Assembly (NCBI RefSeq): GCF_017427765.1
Contig: NZ_JAFRSC010000005.1
Span: 1 to 64,000 of the forward strand
DNA: 64,000 bases
Direction of reading: 5' to 3'
Source of the DNA: Methanobrevibacter sp.
GTDB lineage: Archaea > Methanobacteriota > Methanobacteria > Methanobacteriales > Methanobacteriaceae
A program made the position numbers and the translations under genes. Of this stretch, positions 45,101 through 54,004 are shown in pieces (positions within the stretch are counted from its first letter, which is position 1; each line of letters begins with the position of its first letter). The notes beneath the pieces are model-generated. The model did no database searches and was not told where the DNA came from. It saw only the letters and a list, made by a program, of their open reading frames with translations.

Positions 45101-48100
45101 AGTTATATGTATTGGGACGTAACGACACTCAAATCAAACTCAGAGGTTTGAGAATAGAGTTGTCAGAAATCGAAGGAGCCCTTGCAAACTATGAAAATAT
45201 CACTCTTTCAAAAGTCGTGGTTAAAAAAATCAATTCCATTGAGCATTTATGCGCTTATTTCACAGCAACTGCGGCCATTGATATGGACGATTTAAAACAA
45301 CACCTGACCGATTCATTACCTGAATATATGGTTCCATCATATTTCACACAACTTGAAGAATTCCCAAAAACACCAAATGGAAAAACAGACTTTAAAAACT
45401 TGCCTGATCCTAAAATTGATGTTGATGAATTCGTAAAACCAAGAACTGATATTGAAAAGGAACTGTTCAATATGGTTTCTGAAATTTTAGGCATTGATGA
45501 GTTTGGTGTAAATACTGATTTATTCAGCATAGGATTGACTTCACTGTCCGTGATTAAATTGACTTCAGCAATTTACAACAATCTGAATGCTCAAATGAAT
45601 GTTACAGAAATCTTAAGCTATAAGACAATTGAAAAGATAGCTTCTGAAATTAACATTGCCGATGACGAAAAAGGAGATATCCAAGAATTATATCCATTGA
45701 CTTCAAATCAGCTTGGAGTTTACTTTGACTGTATCAAAGACCCTGAAAACACTGCATACAATCTTCCAAAGAAAATGGAATTCGATGAAGGTATCGATGC
45801 TGAAAGACTAAAATCATCAATAATTAAAGCGATTGATAATCACCCTTATCTAAAGACAAGAATTGTAATGGAAAACGGAGAAGTTTACCAGCAGAGAAGG
45901 GATAGCTTGAAAGTCGATGACATGATTGAAATGGTCGGGGAAGTTGATTTGGATGAATTTGTACAGCCATTCAAACTGGAAGAAGGACCTCTCTTTAGAT
46001 TCAAAATAGTTGGAGATTCAATGCTTCTGGCTGATTTCCACCATATTATCGTTGACGGAACTTCACTTAACATATTATTTGATGAAATTGCTAAAATCTA
46101 CGATGGCAAGGATTATGAACTTGAAGAACTTGATGGATTTGAATATTCATTGAACGAAATCAAAATAGAACAATCAAGCCTATACAAAGAATCCGAACTA
46201 TTCTTCTCTAACAAAATCAAAGAATTTGATGATGCGACAGTAATCGCACAGGACATCAATGGTGATGAATCTCAAGGCAAAGCTGCAGTTGAGGATATTT
46301 TCTTGGATAAAGAAGCTATTGATGAATTCTGTTTAAAATCAAACATCAGCCAAAATAATTTATTCCTTGCTGCAACTTCTTTTGTTTTAAACAAATTTGT
46401 TTATAAAAGAGACACCTTGATTGCAACCATTACAAATGGCCGGTTCAATCCAAACCAACAAAAAACACTTGCCATGATGGTGAAAACCCTGCCTTTAGCT
46501 TTAAAGTTAAATTCAGATTTGACAATTAATGAATACTTCGAATATGTTAATGGAGAATGGCTGAATGTATTGGCTTACTCTTCATATCCATTAACTGAAA
46601 TTTCAAATGAATTCGACATCACACCAGAGATATTATATGCATATCATGGAAAAATCATTGAAGATATTGAAATAGGTGGAATGAATGTTGAAAGACAATC
46701 ACTTGATTATGATGGATTGAAATTTAAAATAAGTCTAAATGTGGTTGAAGTAGATAACCAATACAGAATTTTCTGTGAATACAACGATCAATTGTACTCC
46801 GATACTTTAATTGATACTTTCCTTGATTGTATCCGCATTGTCTTAAACAAGTTCCAAACATTCGATGAAAATACCTTGATGAAGGATATTTCAATCATTG
46901 AAAATGATGATTGGGGCGTTGATGATTTGGAATATGATGAAATTCCGGAAGACAGACTGAATAAGATATTTGAAAATCAGGTGGAAATGCACCCCGACAG
47001 GATTATCCTATATGCCACTGACGGTGAATTCACTTATGATGAATTAAACAAGAAAGCAAATAGGATTGCCCACAGCCTTATCGAAAAAGGTGTCGGTCCT
47101 GAAGACAGAGTAATGTTCATATTGAATAGGAACAGTAATGTGATTGCATCCATATTCGGTATTTTAAAATCCGGTGCCGCATTCATTCCGGTTGACTCAG
47201 AATATCCTTCTGAAAGAATTGAACATGTCCTGACTGACAGTGAATCCAAATTCATTATTGTGGATGATGTAATTGAGAAAAAATGCATTGATTTAAGTGG
47301 GTATTCTGAAAACCTATTGGATGTCAATGAACTGCTTAAGCATGAAGACACTTCAAATCCTAATCCGGACGTGCATGCCAACAACATGGCCTACCTCATC
47401 TACACTTCAGGTTCAACAGGACTTCCTAAAGGAGTAATCCTCGAGCATGGAAACATTGCAAACTTTGTATATCCTGACCCAAGAAATGTCTGTACCTATG
47501 AATTGGTACACAATCTTGAAAAAGAAGATTATAAGGTTTTATCCACAACAACTGTCGCTTTCGATGTGTTCCAGCAAGAACTGATGGGTTCCCTATTGAA
47601 TGGAGTTCCTATGGTATTTGCCAATGATATGGAATACAAAGATCCGATTGAAATGATGGATTTGATTCACAGAAGCGGGGCCAATGTTTACATTGCAACC
47701 CCTTCACGTCTGCTCCAGTATCTGGAAATTGAAGCAATGCAGGAAACAATGTACGGATTTAAAGTATATATCCATGCAGGAGAACCGTTCTCCCAAAGGT
47801 TATATGAACTGCTCAGTGAAAATTCAAATGGAAAACTATTCAACATGTACGGTCCGACCGAAACTACAGTCTATTGTAATGGTCAGTTGCTTGAAAGTTC
47901 AGATATCCATATCGGAAAGGAACTGTTCAATGTTCATGAAAGGGTTATGGACTTTGATTCAAATCCATTACCTCCAAATGTCATTGGAGAACTATATATT
48001 GCAGGAAAAGGTGTTTCAAGGGAATATCTAAACCGTCCTGAGAAAAATGCAGAAGCCTATGAAGTAATTAATGGAATCAGATTCTACCGTTCAGGAGACT

Positions 48101-49926
48101 TTGTTAAAGTTACTGAAGACGGCGACTATTATGTATTCGGAAGAATGGACAACCAGATTAAACTCAGAGGTTTGAGAATAGAAATTGGTGAAATTGAAGT
48201 AGGCCTTTCAAAATATCCTGGAATCAAATCTGTTGCAGTGGTTGTTAAAAAAATTAAAGGCAACGACCACTTATGTGCTTATTTCACAGTTCACGATGAT
48301 TATAAAGATGAAAATCGTGAAGAAAACGGATATTCGATTGATATCGAAGATTTGAAATCATCACTTGCTGAAAAACTGGTATATTATATGGTTCCAACAG
48401 TCTATATGGAACTTGATGAAATGCCTCAAACCGTTAACGGCAAAACCGATTTGAGAAACTTGCCTGAACCTGTTTTAATTACTGAATATGTTGCTCCTGA
48501 AAATGACATTGAAGCATTCTTTGCAAACTTATTTGCTGAAATTTTAGGGCTTGATGAAGTAAGTGCCACTGACAGTTTCTTTGAGATAGGCGGAACATCC
48601 CTGCTTGTTACAAAAATTACAATGGAAGCCTTAAACCATAACTATAACCTGAATTATGGAGACGTGTTTTCAAATCCAACTCCAAGAGCATTATCAGAGT
48701 TTATTTTATCTGATGAAACATTAGAGAAGAAAACAGAATTGTCATATGATTATTCTCAAATTAATGACTTGCTTAAGAAGAATAATCTTGAAACAATCCT
48801 AAATGGTGAAATGCAAGATAGTCTAGGCAATGTTCTGCTAACCGGAGCTACAGGATTTTTAGGAATACATGTCCTGAGAGAATTGCTGGAAAATGAAACT
48901 GGTGAGGTTTACTGTTTTATTAGGGCAAATAAAGTTTTAAGCGGAGAGGAAAGATTAAAATCACTGTTATTCTATTACTTCTCCAATGAATATGAAGATC
49001 TCTTTGGCAAAAGGCTCCATGTTATTGAAGGAGATATTACAAGCTTCGAAGACTTTGAAAAACTCGTTTCCGAAAAGATTGATGCAGTAGTTAACTGTGC
49101 TGCTAATGTGAAACACTTTTCTTCAGGAACCGATATTGAAGACATTAACCTTGGAGGAGTGATAAATGGACTTAAATTTGCAAAGATGAAAAATGCAAAA
49201 TATGTGCAGGTTTCAACATACAGTATTGCCGGTGAAAGCATAAACAATTATCCTCCTGTCGATGTTAAATTTACCGAGAACGATCTGTTTATAGGTCAGG
49301 CTGTAGACAACCAGTACCTCAGTTCCAAATTTTTAGCCGAACGCGCTGTATTGGAAGCTGCAGTGAACGATGATTTGGACGTGAAAATCATGAGGGTTGG
49401 AAACTTGATGGCCAGAAGCTCAGACAGTGAATTCCAGATTAACTTTGAATCAAACGGATTCATCAATCGTTTAAAGGCATTTGTGACTATTGGAAAAATG
49501 CCTTATTCTATGCTAATGAATAATGTGGAGTTCTCCCCAATTGATATGACTGCAAAGGCTATTGTAAACCTATCAAAAACACCTAAGGAATGTACTGTAT
49601 TCCATCCTTACGACCACCATAGCATTTGCTTTGGAGACATAATCGACATTATAAAACCATTGGGATTAGATATTGAACCTAGTGAGGAAGACGATTATCA
49701 AAATGCATTAGATGATGCACTTGCAGATAAATCTAAACAGGAAGGTGTATCCGGTTTAATCACATCCATCGGTTCCGGTAAAGTTAAAAAGATTTGGATG
49801 CCCGTTGACAATACTTATACTGTCCAGGCTTTGTACCGTTTAGGTATCAAATGGCCATTCATATCTGAAGAATACATTTACAATTTTGTTAAATTCCTGG
49901 ATGATTTAGATTTCTTTAGTGTTTAG
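42112..49926 (+). CDS. Two-module nonribosomal peptide synthetase with terminal reductase
   Basis: A 2604-residue NRPS. Approximate order: C1 1-390 (active-site motif 'QHILLDG', first His replaced but second His kept), a half condensation-like segment 440-610 without HHxxxDG, A1 620-1098 ('YTSGSTGKPKGVM'), T1 1107-1190 (Ser in 'IGLTSL'), C2 1192-1597 ('HHIIVDG'), A2 1612-2120, T2 2127-2202 ('IGGTSL'), and an NADPH-dependent thioester reductase 2238-2596 ('LLTGATGFLG', catalytic YxxxK in 'QYLSSK'). A leading C domain suggests an acylated first residue and the R domain release as aldehyde or alcohol. By eye A1 has Ile instead of the Asp that binds the amino group (235 in GrsA numbering), while A2 reads D-V-Q-I-I-A-M-V-Y-K, close to proline-type codes. 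GGGGT precedes the ATG. Confidence 0.93.
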   Translation: MNLFDLSSSQKMLLFSEINNPHNDSFYLKFRKDYDFEDFENVKMAVEFICQNYLNLQIKHDESGDFKQYYTDGEVNVETFDVSDNIDEFIKDYLENPFDDTFDCPLYKWAILKNDSSCILIGVVQHILLDGTSLYSIVPREIEKYIEAQKNNAEYVPIDYSYETYVNAELDYLKSDEASDDKKYWLDTLKDYSQDWYSFDDSQLGYFEVLLDKAPDLGYSPFVTALALNFLYLSKSKKDNEQFKDIVLNTSVHGRYFNQDDALGMFVNTIPLRLEYDEDLTFEELLEYSKSVLKEGLSHAKLQFSEYTTDLRNVGIDPDCISMISIVSNSTDYDSKFLTLQKDIKFPLHFRINKNYSDEKGLQSIFIEYDKSCFSSNEIDAMASGLKSLVKQVSKDSSKKCRDYDVNVVEFFKAENYYNNLINSFDNPTAISPDVSGDEVNYKIISKPIDIDKLKNLANQYRLSKEKLLLATFLFNLVKFSFSKDILIAYNRVAAGYHFNTDLSVREFLDDFKQSFEEYKNYPLLNNRKLDFESEILFFEDEYDVKDYKLVFNFESGKINISYDESFYSKELMDEFLKAMDVLFDKFSSEDELLKDISICETLELDEDFEIKLANEGIINRIFENIAIENPDKTILYAEDGDLTYDEINKKANKIANALIKRGVDVEDRVMFMMRRNSDLIAAVFGIIKAGAAFIPIDPNYPKNRINQILEDSDSKFVITSSEIEYDGSNRINVDELLKEDDDSNPDVNLTPDNLCFLIYTSGSTGKPKGVMITHRGISNYIANVEENVPIYELNHKCNKFISISTVSFIVFLREIFGTILNGLPVVFANDEQAIDPLQLVELFKTTDAEGFGSTPTRLLEYLQLEEIQEVVGNCNVIVVGGEGFPPVLFDRLSKYTTADIYNSYGPTEVTIASHYKLIDSPKVTAGWKMLNVVDKVMDIDGNQLPPYASGEIYVGGAGIARGYLNNPEQTEKVFMQLNNIAYYNTGDLGKKDYDGELYVLGRNDTQIKLRGLRIELSEIEGALANYENITLSKVVVKKINSIEHLCAYFTATAAIDMDDLKQHLTDSLPEYMVPSYFTQLEEFPKTPNGKTDFKNLPDPKIDVDEFVKPRTDIEKELFNMVSEILGIDEFGVNTDLFSIGLTSLSVIKLTSAIYNNLNAQMNVTEILSYKTIEKIASEINIADDEKGDIQELYPLTSNQLGVYFDCIKDPENTAYNLPKKMEFDEGIDAERLKSSIIKAIDNHPYLKTRIVMENGEVYQQRRDSLKVDDMIEMVGEVDLDEFVQPFKLEEGPLFRFKIVGDSMLLADFHHIIVDGTSLNILFDEIAKIYDGKDYELEELDGFEYSLNEIKIEQSSLYKESELFFSNKIKEFDDATVIAQDINGDESQGKAAVEDIFLDKEAIDEFCLKSNISQNNLFLAATSFVLNKFVYKRDTLIATITNGRFNPNQQKTLAMMVKTLPLALKLNSDLTINEYFEYVNGEWLNVLAYSSYPLTEISNEFDITPEILYAYHGKIIEDIEIGGMNVERQSLDYDGLKFKISLNVVEVDNQYRIFCEYNDQLYSDTLIDTFLDCIRIVLNKFQTFDENTLMKDISIIENDDWGVDDLEYDEIPEDRLNKIFENQVEMHPDRIILYATDGEFTYDELNKKANRIAHSLIEKGVGPEDRVMFILNRNSNVIASIFGILKSGAAFIPVDSEYPSERIEHVLTDSESKFIIVDDVIEKKCIDLSGYSENLLDVNELLKHEDTSNPNPDVHANNMAYLIYTSGSTGLPKGVILEHGNIANFVYPDPRNVCTYELVHNLEKEDYKVLSTTTVAFDVFQQELMGSLLNGVPMVFANDMEYKDPIEMMDLIHRSGANVYIATPSRLLQYLEIEAMQETMYGFKVYIHAGEPFSQRLYELLSENSNGKLFNMYGPTETTVYCNGQLLESSDIHIGKELFNVHERVMDFDSNPLPPNVIGELYIAGKGVSREYLNRPEKNAEAYEVINGIRFYRSGDFVKVTEDGDYYVFGRMDNQIKLRGLRIEIGEIEVGLSKYPGIKSVAVVVKKIKGNDHLCAYFTVHDDYKDENREENGYSIDIEDLKSSLAEKLVYYMVPTVYMELDEMPQTVNGKTDLRNLPEPVLITEYVAPENDIEAFFANLFAEILGLDEVSATDSFFEIGGTSLLVTKITMEALNHNYNLNYGDVFSNPTPRALSEFILSDETLEKKTELSYDYSQINDLLKKNNLETILNGEMQDSLGNVLLTGATGFLGIHVLRELLENETGEVYCFIRANKVLSGEERLKSLLFYYFSNEYEDLFGKRLHVIEGDITSFEDFEKLVSEKIDAVVNCAANVKHFSSGTDIEDINLGGVINGLKFAKMKNAKYVQVSTYSIAGESINNYPPVDVKFTENDLFIGQAVDNQYLSSKFLAERAVLEAAVNDDLDVKIMRVGNLMARSSDSEFQINFESNGFINRLKAFVTIGKMPYSMLMNNVEFSPIDMTAKAIVNLSKTPKECTVFHPYDHHSICFGDIIDIIKPLGLDIEPSEEDDYQNALDDALADKSKQEGVSGLITSIGSGKVKKIWMPVDNTYTVQALYRLGIKWPFISEEYIYNFVKFLDDLDFFSV

Positions 49927-49937
49927 AGGTTAAAAGA

Positions 49938-51662
49938 ATGTATGAGAGAAACTATAATTTGTTAAGAATAAAATTTAAGGAATTTTTTCTTCCAACCTTA
50001 TTCACATCAATGGCAGGCAATATCTGTCTGTTTGTAGATGGTTTGATTGTAAGCTTTCTAATTGGAGCCGGAAATCTGGCTCCTATTCAGAGTGTGGCTC
50101 CAGTCATTACCTTTGTTAATCTTATCTACTGGATGATTGGATTGGGAGGAAGCGTACTCTGTTCTGTTGCAAAAGCGGAATTCGATGACGAGAAAAGTAA
50201 CAGTTACTTTTCGGTGGCCATTACATCTCTTTTATCAATAGGAATATTGATTACGGTTATCGGATTGCTCTTTTCAAATAATATTTCACAACTATTGTGT
50301 ATCTCACAACCTGGTTTAACTTCTAGTGTCAATCAATACTTCATTGCATTGATTATTGGAATGCCTTTTTTATGTTATATGATGAGTTTATCTTACTTTA
50401 TAAGAGCAGATGGTATTCCAACATTGCCATTTAGAGCTATACTAATAGCCAATATTGTTAATATCTGCTGTGATATTATTTACATCAAATTTGTTGGCAT
50501 GGGACTTTCAGGCGCTGCACTAGCTACTTCAACAGGATATGCTGTAGGTTCAATAATCATCTCATACTATTTCTTTAAATCAGAACGTACATTAAGATTT
50601 ATAAAAATGAAATTGAATGCATTATTTGATTATCTAAAACAAATCGTGAAATCCGGTTTTTCATCATCATCCACCCAATTATACCTGACTTTGAAATTGT
50701 TCATTATTAACATTCTTTTAGGTATGTATATTGGAAAATCCGGTATTGTTGCTTTTGGTATTTGTTATAACAGTTTATTTATATTGTATATATTCTTAAT
50801 CGGAACTGCACAGACAATGTCTCCAATTGTATCTGTTTACTTTAAGGAAGAGGATTTTTCAGGCGTTAACTACATTATTAATCGGTCTTTAAAGATTGTA
50901 GTTGTTGCAAGTTTGGCCTTGTCAGTTTTATTTATTGTTTGTCCGCAATCCTTACTGCTCCTGTATAATGTTAAAAATCCATCCGACATTCCTGTTGTAT
51001 TGAATGCAATCAGGATATTTGCAGTAAGTTATGTTGGAACAGCCATTACATTTTTATATACTTTCTATGCACAAGCCATTCAGAAAAATCAGTTATCCAC
51101 AATTATTTCGCTGCTTGAAGGATTTGTATTGCCAATCGGTTTGGCATTCGTACTGTCATTTGCAATTGGCGGAAATGGAATTTGGATTTCATTTGCAATT
51201 GCTGAGGCAATTACAATATTGTTTATTTTTGCCTATTCAAGATACTTCAACAAGAAAACAGACGGAGAATATGCAGGATTTTTCATTAACAAACACGGAG
51301 ACGATAATGTCTTTGAGCATACGATTAACGGCGATATTAAGGAGGCAGTTAATCTGTCCCGTGAAGTTCAGGATTATCTCTCAGGAAACAAATCTGCAAC
51401 TTTGGTCAGTTTGGCTATTGAAGAAATGCTTGTAAATATTATAAACACTAATGAAAATGTTGATACAATTGATGTTATAGTTAAAAATAATGAGGATAAT
51501 ATTTTGATTTCAATTAAAGACACTGGAGTTGACTTCAATCCAGTAGTCGAGAATGAAGATCTCAAATTTGATAACATCAGTGTTTTAAATAAAATTGCAG
51601 ATAAAATTGATTATTCAAGAGTATTGGGGCTAAACAGTACTGTGATAACAATCAAAAATTAA
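49938..51662 (+). CDS. MATE exporter fused to RsbW-like HATPase domain
   Basis: A 574-residue protein. Residues 1-440 are a 12-helix MATE transporter ('FLPTLFTSMAGNICLFVDGLIVSFLIGAGNLAP'-type first pair). From about 445 a linker and a GHKL ATPase domain follow: N box 'AIEEMLVNIINTNEN', G1 box 'DTGVDFNP'. The glycine-rich G2 motif is replaced ('DNISVLNKIADKIDY'), so ATP binding may persist while kinase activity is uncertain. It begins 12 bases after the NRPS stop, so it should export the peptide. The ATPase tail links transport to the STAS/phosphatase system. Confidence 0.88.
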   Translation: MYERNYNLLRIKFKEFFLPTLFTSMAGNICLFVDGLIVSFLIGAGNLAPIQSVAPVITFVNLIYWMIGLGGSVLCSVAKAEFDDEKSNSYFSVAITSLLSIGILITVIGLLFSNNISQLLCISQPGLTSSVNQYFIALIIGMPFLCYMMSLSYFIRADGIPTLPFRAILIANIVNICCDIIYIKFVGMGLSGAALATSTGYAVGSIIISYYFFKSERTLRFIKMKLNALFDYLKQIVKSGFSSSSTQLYLTLKLFIINILLGMYIGKSGIVAFGICYNSLFILYIFLIGTAQTMSPIVSVYFKEEDFSGVNYIINRSLKIVVVASLALSVLFIVCPQSLLLLYNVKNPSDIPVVLNAIRIFAVSYVGTAITFLYTFYAQAIQKNQLSTIISLLEGFVLPIGLAFVLSFAIGGNGIWISFAIAEAITILFIFAYSRYFNKKTDGEYAGFFINKHGDDNVFEHTINGDIKEAVNLSREVQDYLSGNKSATLVSLAIEEMLVNIINTNENVDTIDVIVKNNEDNILISIKDTGVDFNPVVENEDLKFDNISVLNKIADKIDYSRVLGLNSTVITIKN

Positions 51663-51697
51663 TTTCAGAGGTTATGATTTAAAGGGGGTGTTTTACA

Positions 51698-52378
51698 ATA
51701 AGGAGTAATTCAATTTTAATTCCTGTTGTTCTGATTATTTTCATTTTATCAATTGGAGTTATCAACGCTCAGGAAATTGATGAAAATCAGACAGATAGTT
51801 TGAAATCAGAAAACGCATCTGCTTTAAAAGAAACTCTGCAGGAAAGTGAATCTTCACCAGTTTTATCCAGCAGTAGTCAGCAGAACAATTCAGAAAATGT
51901 TTTTTTAGTACTGGATAATGATGCAGATAAAGAGGAGGCTTATGTGGGAGATTATGTTACCTGGATTTTAAGTGCTCTCAATTTAGGTCCTGATGTGGCT
52001 AAAAACACCCAGATTCATGATAAGTTGCCTAATGGTTTAAAATATGTTAGCCATACTGCAAGTAAAGGAACATTTGATCCGAAAACTGGTAGTTGGGACA
52101 TTGGTGATTTGTCAGTTGATGATGGTATTGTAACATTATTGATTGTCACTAAAGCATTGACTGTTGGCGAAAAGGTTAATGAGGCATATATTTCAACAGA
52201 TTCTGTCAATGAAAATAGTAGGACTTTTGAGTCTGAAGAGATGGATGTAGTCGAACATGAGGATTCACAGGACAATTTTGAAAAAATTGCATCTGCTAAG
52301 ATGTATGAAACTGGAAATCTTATATTTTTAGCTATTATATCACTATTCATATTGCTGATTCCGGCAATTAAAAGATAA
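51698..52378 (+). CDS. DUF11-domain surface protein with possible ATA start
   Basis: A membrane-anchored surface protein with a DUF11 beta-sandwich (about 70-175; 'VGDYVTWILSALNLGPDVAKNTQIHDKLPNG'-type pattern) and a C-terminal helix ('LIFLAIISLFILLIPAIKR'). A complete signal peptide (RSNSILIPVVLIIFILSIG) lies upstream of the first conventional in-frame start (TTG, 51800). The only codon in the right place after the ribosome-binding site GGGGGTG (51684-51690) is ATA at 51698. Either an AUA initiator is used or the original ATG has mutated. It is the last gene of the NRPS-exporter unit. Confidence 0.6.
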   Translation: MRSNSILIPVVLIIFILSIGVINAQEIDENQTDSLKSENASALKETLQESESSPVLSSSSQQNNSENVFLVLDNDADKEEAYVGDYVTWILSALNLGPDVAKNTQIHDKLPNGLKYVSHTASKGTFDPKTGSWDIGDLSVDDGIVTLLIVTKALTVGEKVNEAYISTDSVNENSRTFESEEMDVVEHEDSQDNFEKIASAKMYETGNLIFLAIISLFILLIPAIKR

Positions 52379-52487
52379 CTTTAATAAATAGATGATTTTC
52401 CATCTATATTTTTTTTATTAAACATTTTTCTAAAATGATTTTTTAGTTAAATAACTTATTAATTTCATTTAATTTTTTATTTTACTG

Positions 52488-52505
52488 TGTAAGTGGGTAC
52501 TTACA
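52488..52505 (+). promoter_or_regulatory. TetR-type operator and promoter of zinc-ribbon/DUF2207-like genes
   Basis: A perfect palindrome TGTAAGT-N4-ACTTACA followed by TTCG and an A-rich BRE with TATA box (52515-52525). It is shared with the adhesin promoter at 38.7 kb (25 identical bases, 52499-52523). The site lies directly upstream of the TATA box, where it could block or recruit the transcription machinery. Confidence 0.7.
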
Positions 52506-52582
52506 TTCGAAAAACTTTATATATTATCTTTTAAATACTATTTGTAACTGTTTAAACATAAAAAATTATGGGAGACTCAAAA

Positions 52583-52768
52583 ATGAAAATGCATAAAATT
52601 TGTCCAAGATGCGGATCTAGAAATGTTGACTGGATTATACCTCAAAATTGGTCACAATGTGTTTGCAGAGATTGCGATTATACCGGGCCGATCATTGAAG
52701 GCAATGACGAATTAGCTGAAGAGATTCGTGAATCTTATGAAGAATCTTTAAAATGCGAAGATGAATAA
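52583..52768 (+). CDS. Small zinc-ribbon protein
   Basis: A 61-residue protein with a classical zinc ribbon: 'CPRCGSRNVDW' and 'CVCRDCDYTG', followed by an acidic tail rich in Glu. The start at 52583 is preferred because GGGAGA lies 8 bases upstream; the ATG at 52568 is the alternative. Acidic zinc ribbons of this kind are common in methanogens and unassigned. It is the first gene behind the TetR-type operator and precedes the DUF2207-like gene by 20 bases. Confidence 0.7.
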   Translation: MKMHKICPRCGSRNVDWIIPQNWSQCVCRDCDYTGPIIEGNDELAEEIRESYEESLKCEDE

Positions 52769-52788
52769 AAATATGGGGGTTGAGTAAA

Positions 52789-53592
52789 ATGTTAGGGTTA
52801 AACAATAAAAATCAAGTTGATGAAACAATTAAAAATCCACCTTGTGATGATTCATATCCTATGACATCCATATTATTTTCAAAAAATAAAGGTGTTGGTG
52901 TGAATGCATTATCACTCACAATACTTGATTTGATTAATAAAGACCAAATCAAATGTGCCATTGATTTGGACGATTCATATGAGGTGGGTAAAAAATTAAC
53001 TCCACAAGACATGGAAGTCATGAAAAAAATAACTTTTAGAATAGCAAATAAAGGAGAATTGAAAACCTCTGAAACATTAGCAATCAACCTACTTAAAAAC
53101 ATGAATAAAAATAAAAAATTCAACTTAAAAGCCATGGCAAAACAAACCAATAACACTTCTGTTGCTAATAAATTTGAAAAAGACTTTAATGAATTTGTTA
53201 ATGCTATTAAAAATGAAAATGGATTCGATGGTGAAAACTATAAAGACATTTTAAAAAATGGTAAATTAACAGGCAAAGGAAAAGAGATTAAAAAAGGATG
53301 GAAAAGCTTCCAGGACTATTTAAAATCAAAAGACTTAACCGAAAAATATCCTCCCGAATCTGCTGAGGAAAATTCAACACAAATAATATTTGCGGCATGC
53401 TTTAACATTGAAAAAGAAGCATTGAATATTAGAGAAAACAACACTGCTCTAACAGATTTCATTGACAAGGACGGTTATAAACTATTAAACATAATATTCA
53501 ATAATGCATTCTTAAATGTAAGTGAAAAAAGAAGGGGGGATGGGATATTTTATGGGATCAATGACAAATATACCATTCCTGGTGGGGGATAG
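52789..53592 (+). CDS. DUF2207-like cytoplasmic region, truncated
   Basis: A 267-residue soluble protein resembling the cytoplasmic C-terminal half of DUF2207 membrane proteins: a winged-helix-like start ('VNALSLTILDLINKDQIKC'), 'GKEIKKGWKSFQDYLKSKDLTEKYPPESAEE' and an end of 'YTIPGGG'. The signal sequence, beta domain and transmembrane helices of the full family are missing, so it is either a truncated gene or a free-standing derivative. GGGGGTTGAG precedes the ATG. It shares a promoter with the zinc-ribbon gene. Confidence 0.55.
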   Translation: MLGLNNKNQVDETIKNPPCDDSYPMTSILFSKNKGVGVNALSLTILDLINKDQIKCAIDLDDSYEVGKKLTPQDMEVMKKITFRIANKGELKTSETLAINLLKNMNKNKKFNLKAMAKQTNNTSVANKFEKDFNEFVNAIKNENGFDGENYKDILKNGKLTGKGKEIKKGWKSFQDYLKSKDLTEKYPPESAEENSTQIIFAACFNIEKEALNIRENNTALTDFIDKDGYKLLNIIFNNAFLNVSEKRRGDGIFYGINDKYTIPGGG

Positions 53593-54004
53593 TCCTTCAC
53601 TGGACGATTTTAAAGAATTTCGTTTAAAATAATGAATATTTTTTCCAACTAATGATTGTGTTTCATATATTTGAAAACAATCCGGTTGGAACTTTTAATG
53701 TACTCATAGCTCTTTTTTCATTTCCAAAATGGAGATTTCATTGTACTTGCCAAAATAGAATTAATTTTGTAACATTTGCACCTATAATTCATACTTGCAA
53801 TTGGAGCCATTATTCTTAATGCAGTTGTTAATTTAATTTAATGTTATTCCACTACTATGATTTTAATCAACTGAGGTACTCATTAACATTAACAATATTA
53901 AAAATTAATTCACTTTGAGTATCTGCAGATATATCACTATCTTTTAAAAATTAGTTTTCTGTAAATATGTGCTTGTCGTTAATGTTAATTGGGGAGGAAT
54001 ATGG
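53593..54004. other. 410-bp gap with decayed coding remnant
   Basis: No intact gene. Bases about 53750-53840, read on the minus strand, give an uninterrupted stretch beginning near 'TTALRIMAPIASMNYRCKC' and ending at a stop, which looks like the wreck of a protein gene, but I cannot name it. The rest is AT-rich and featureless. Confidence 0.35.
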
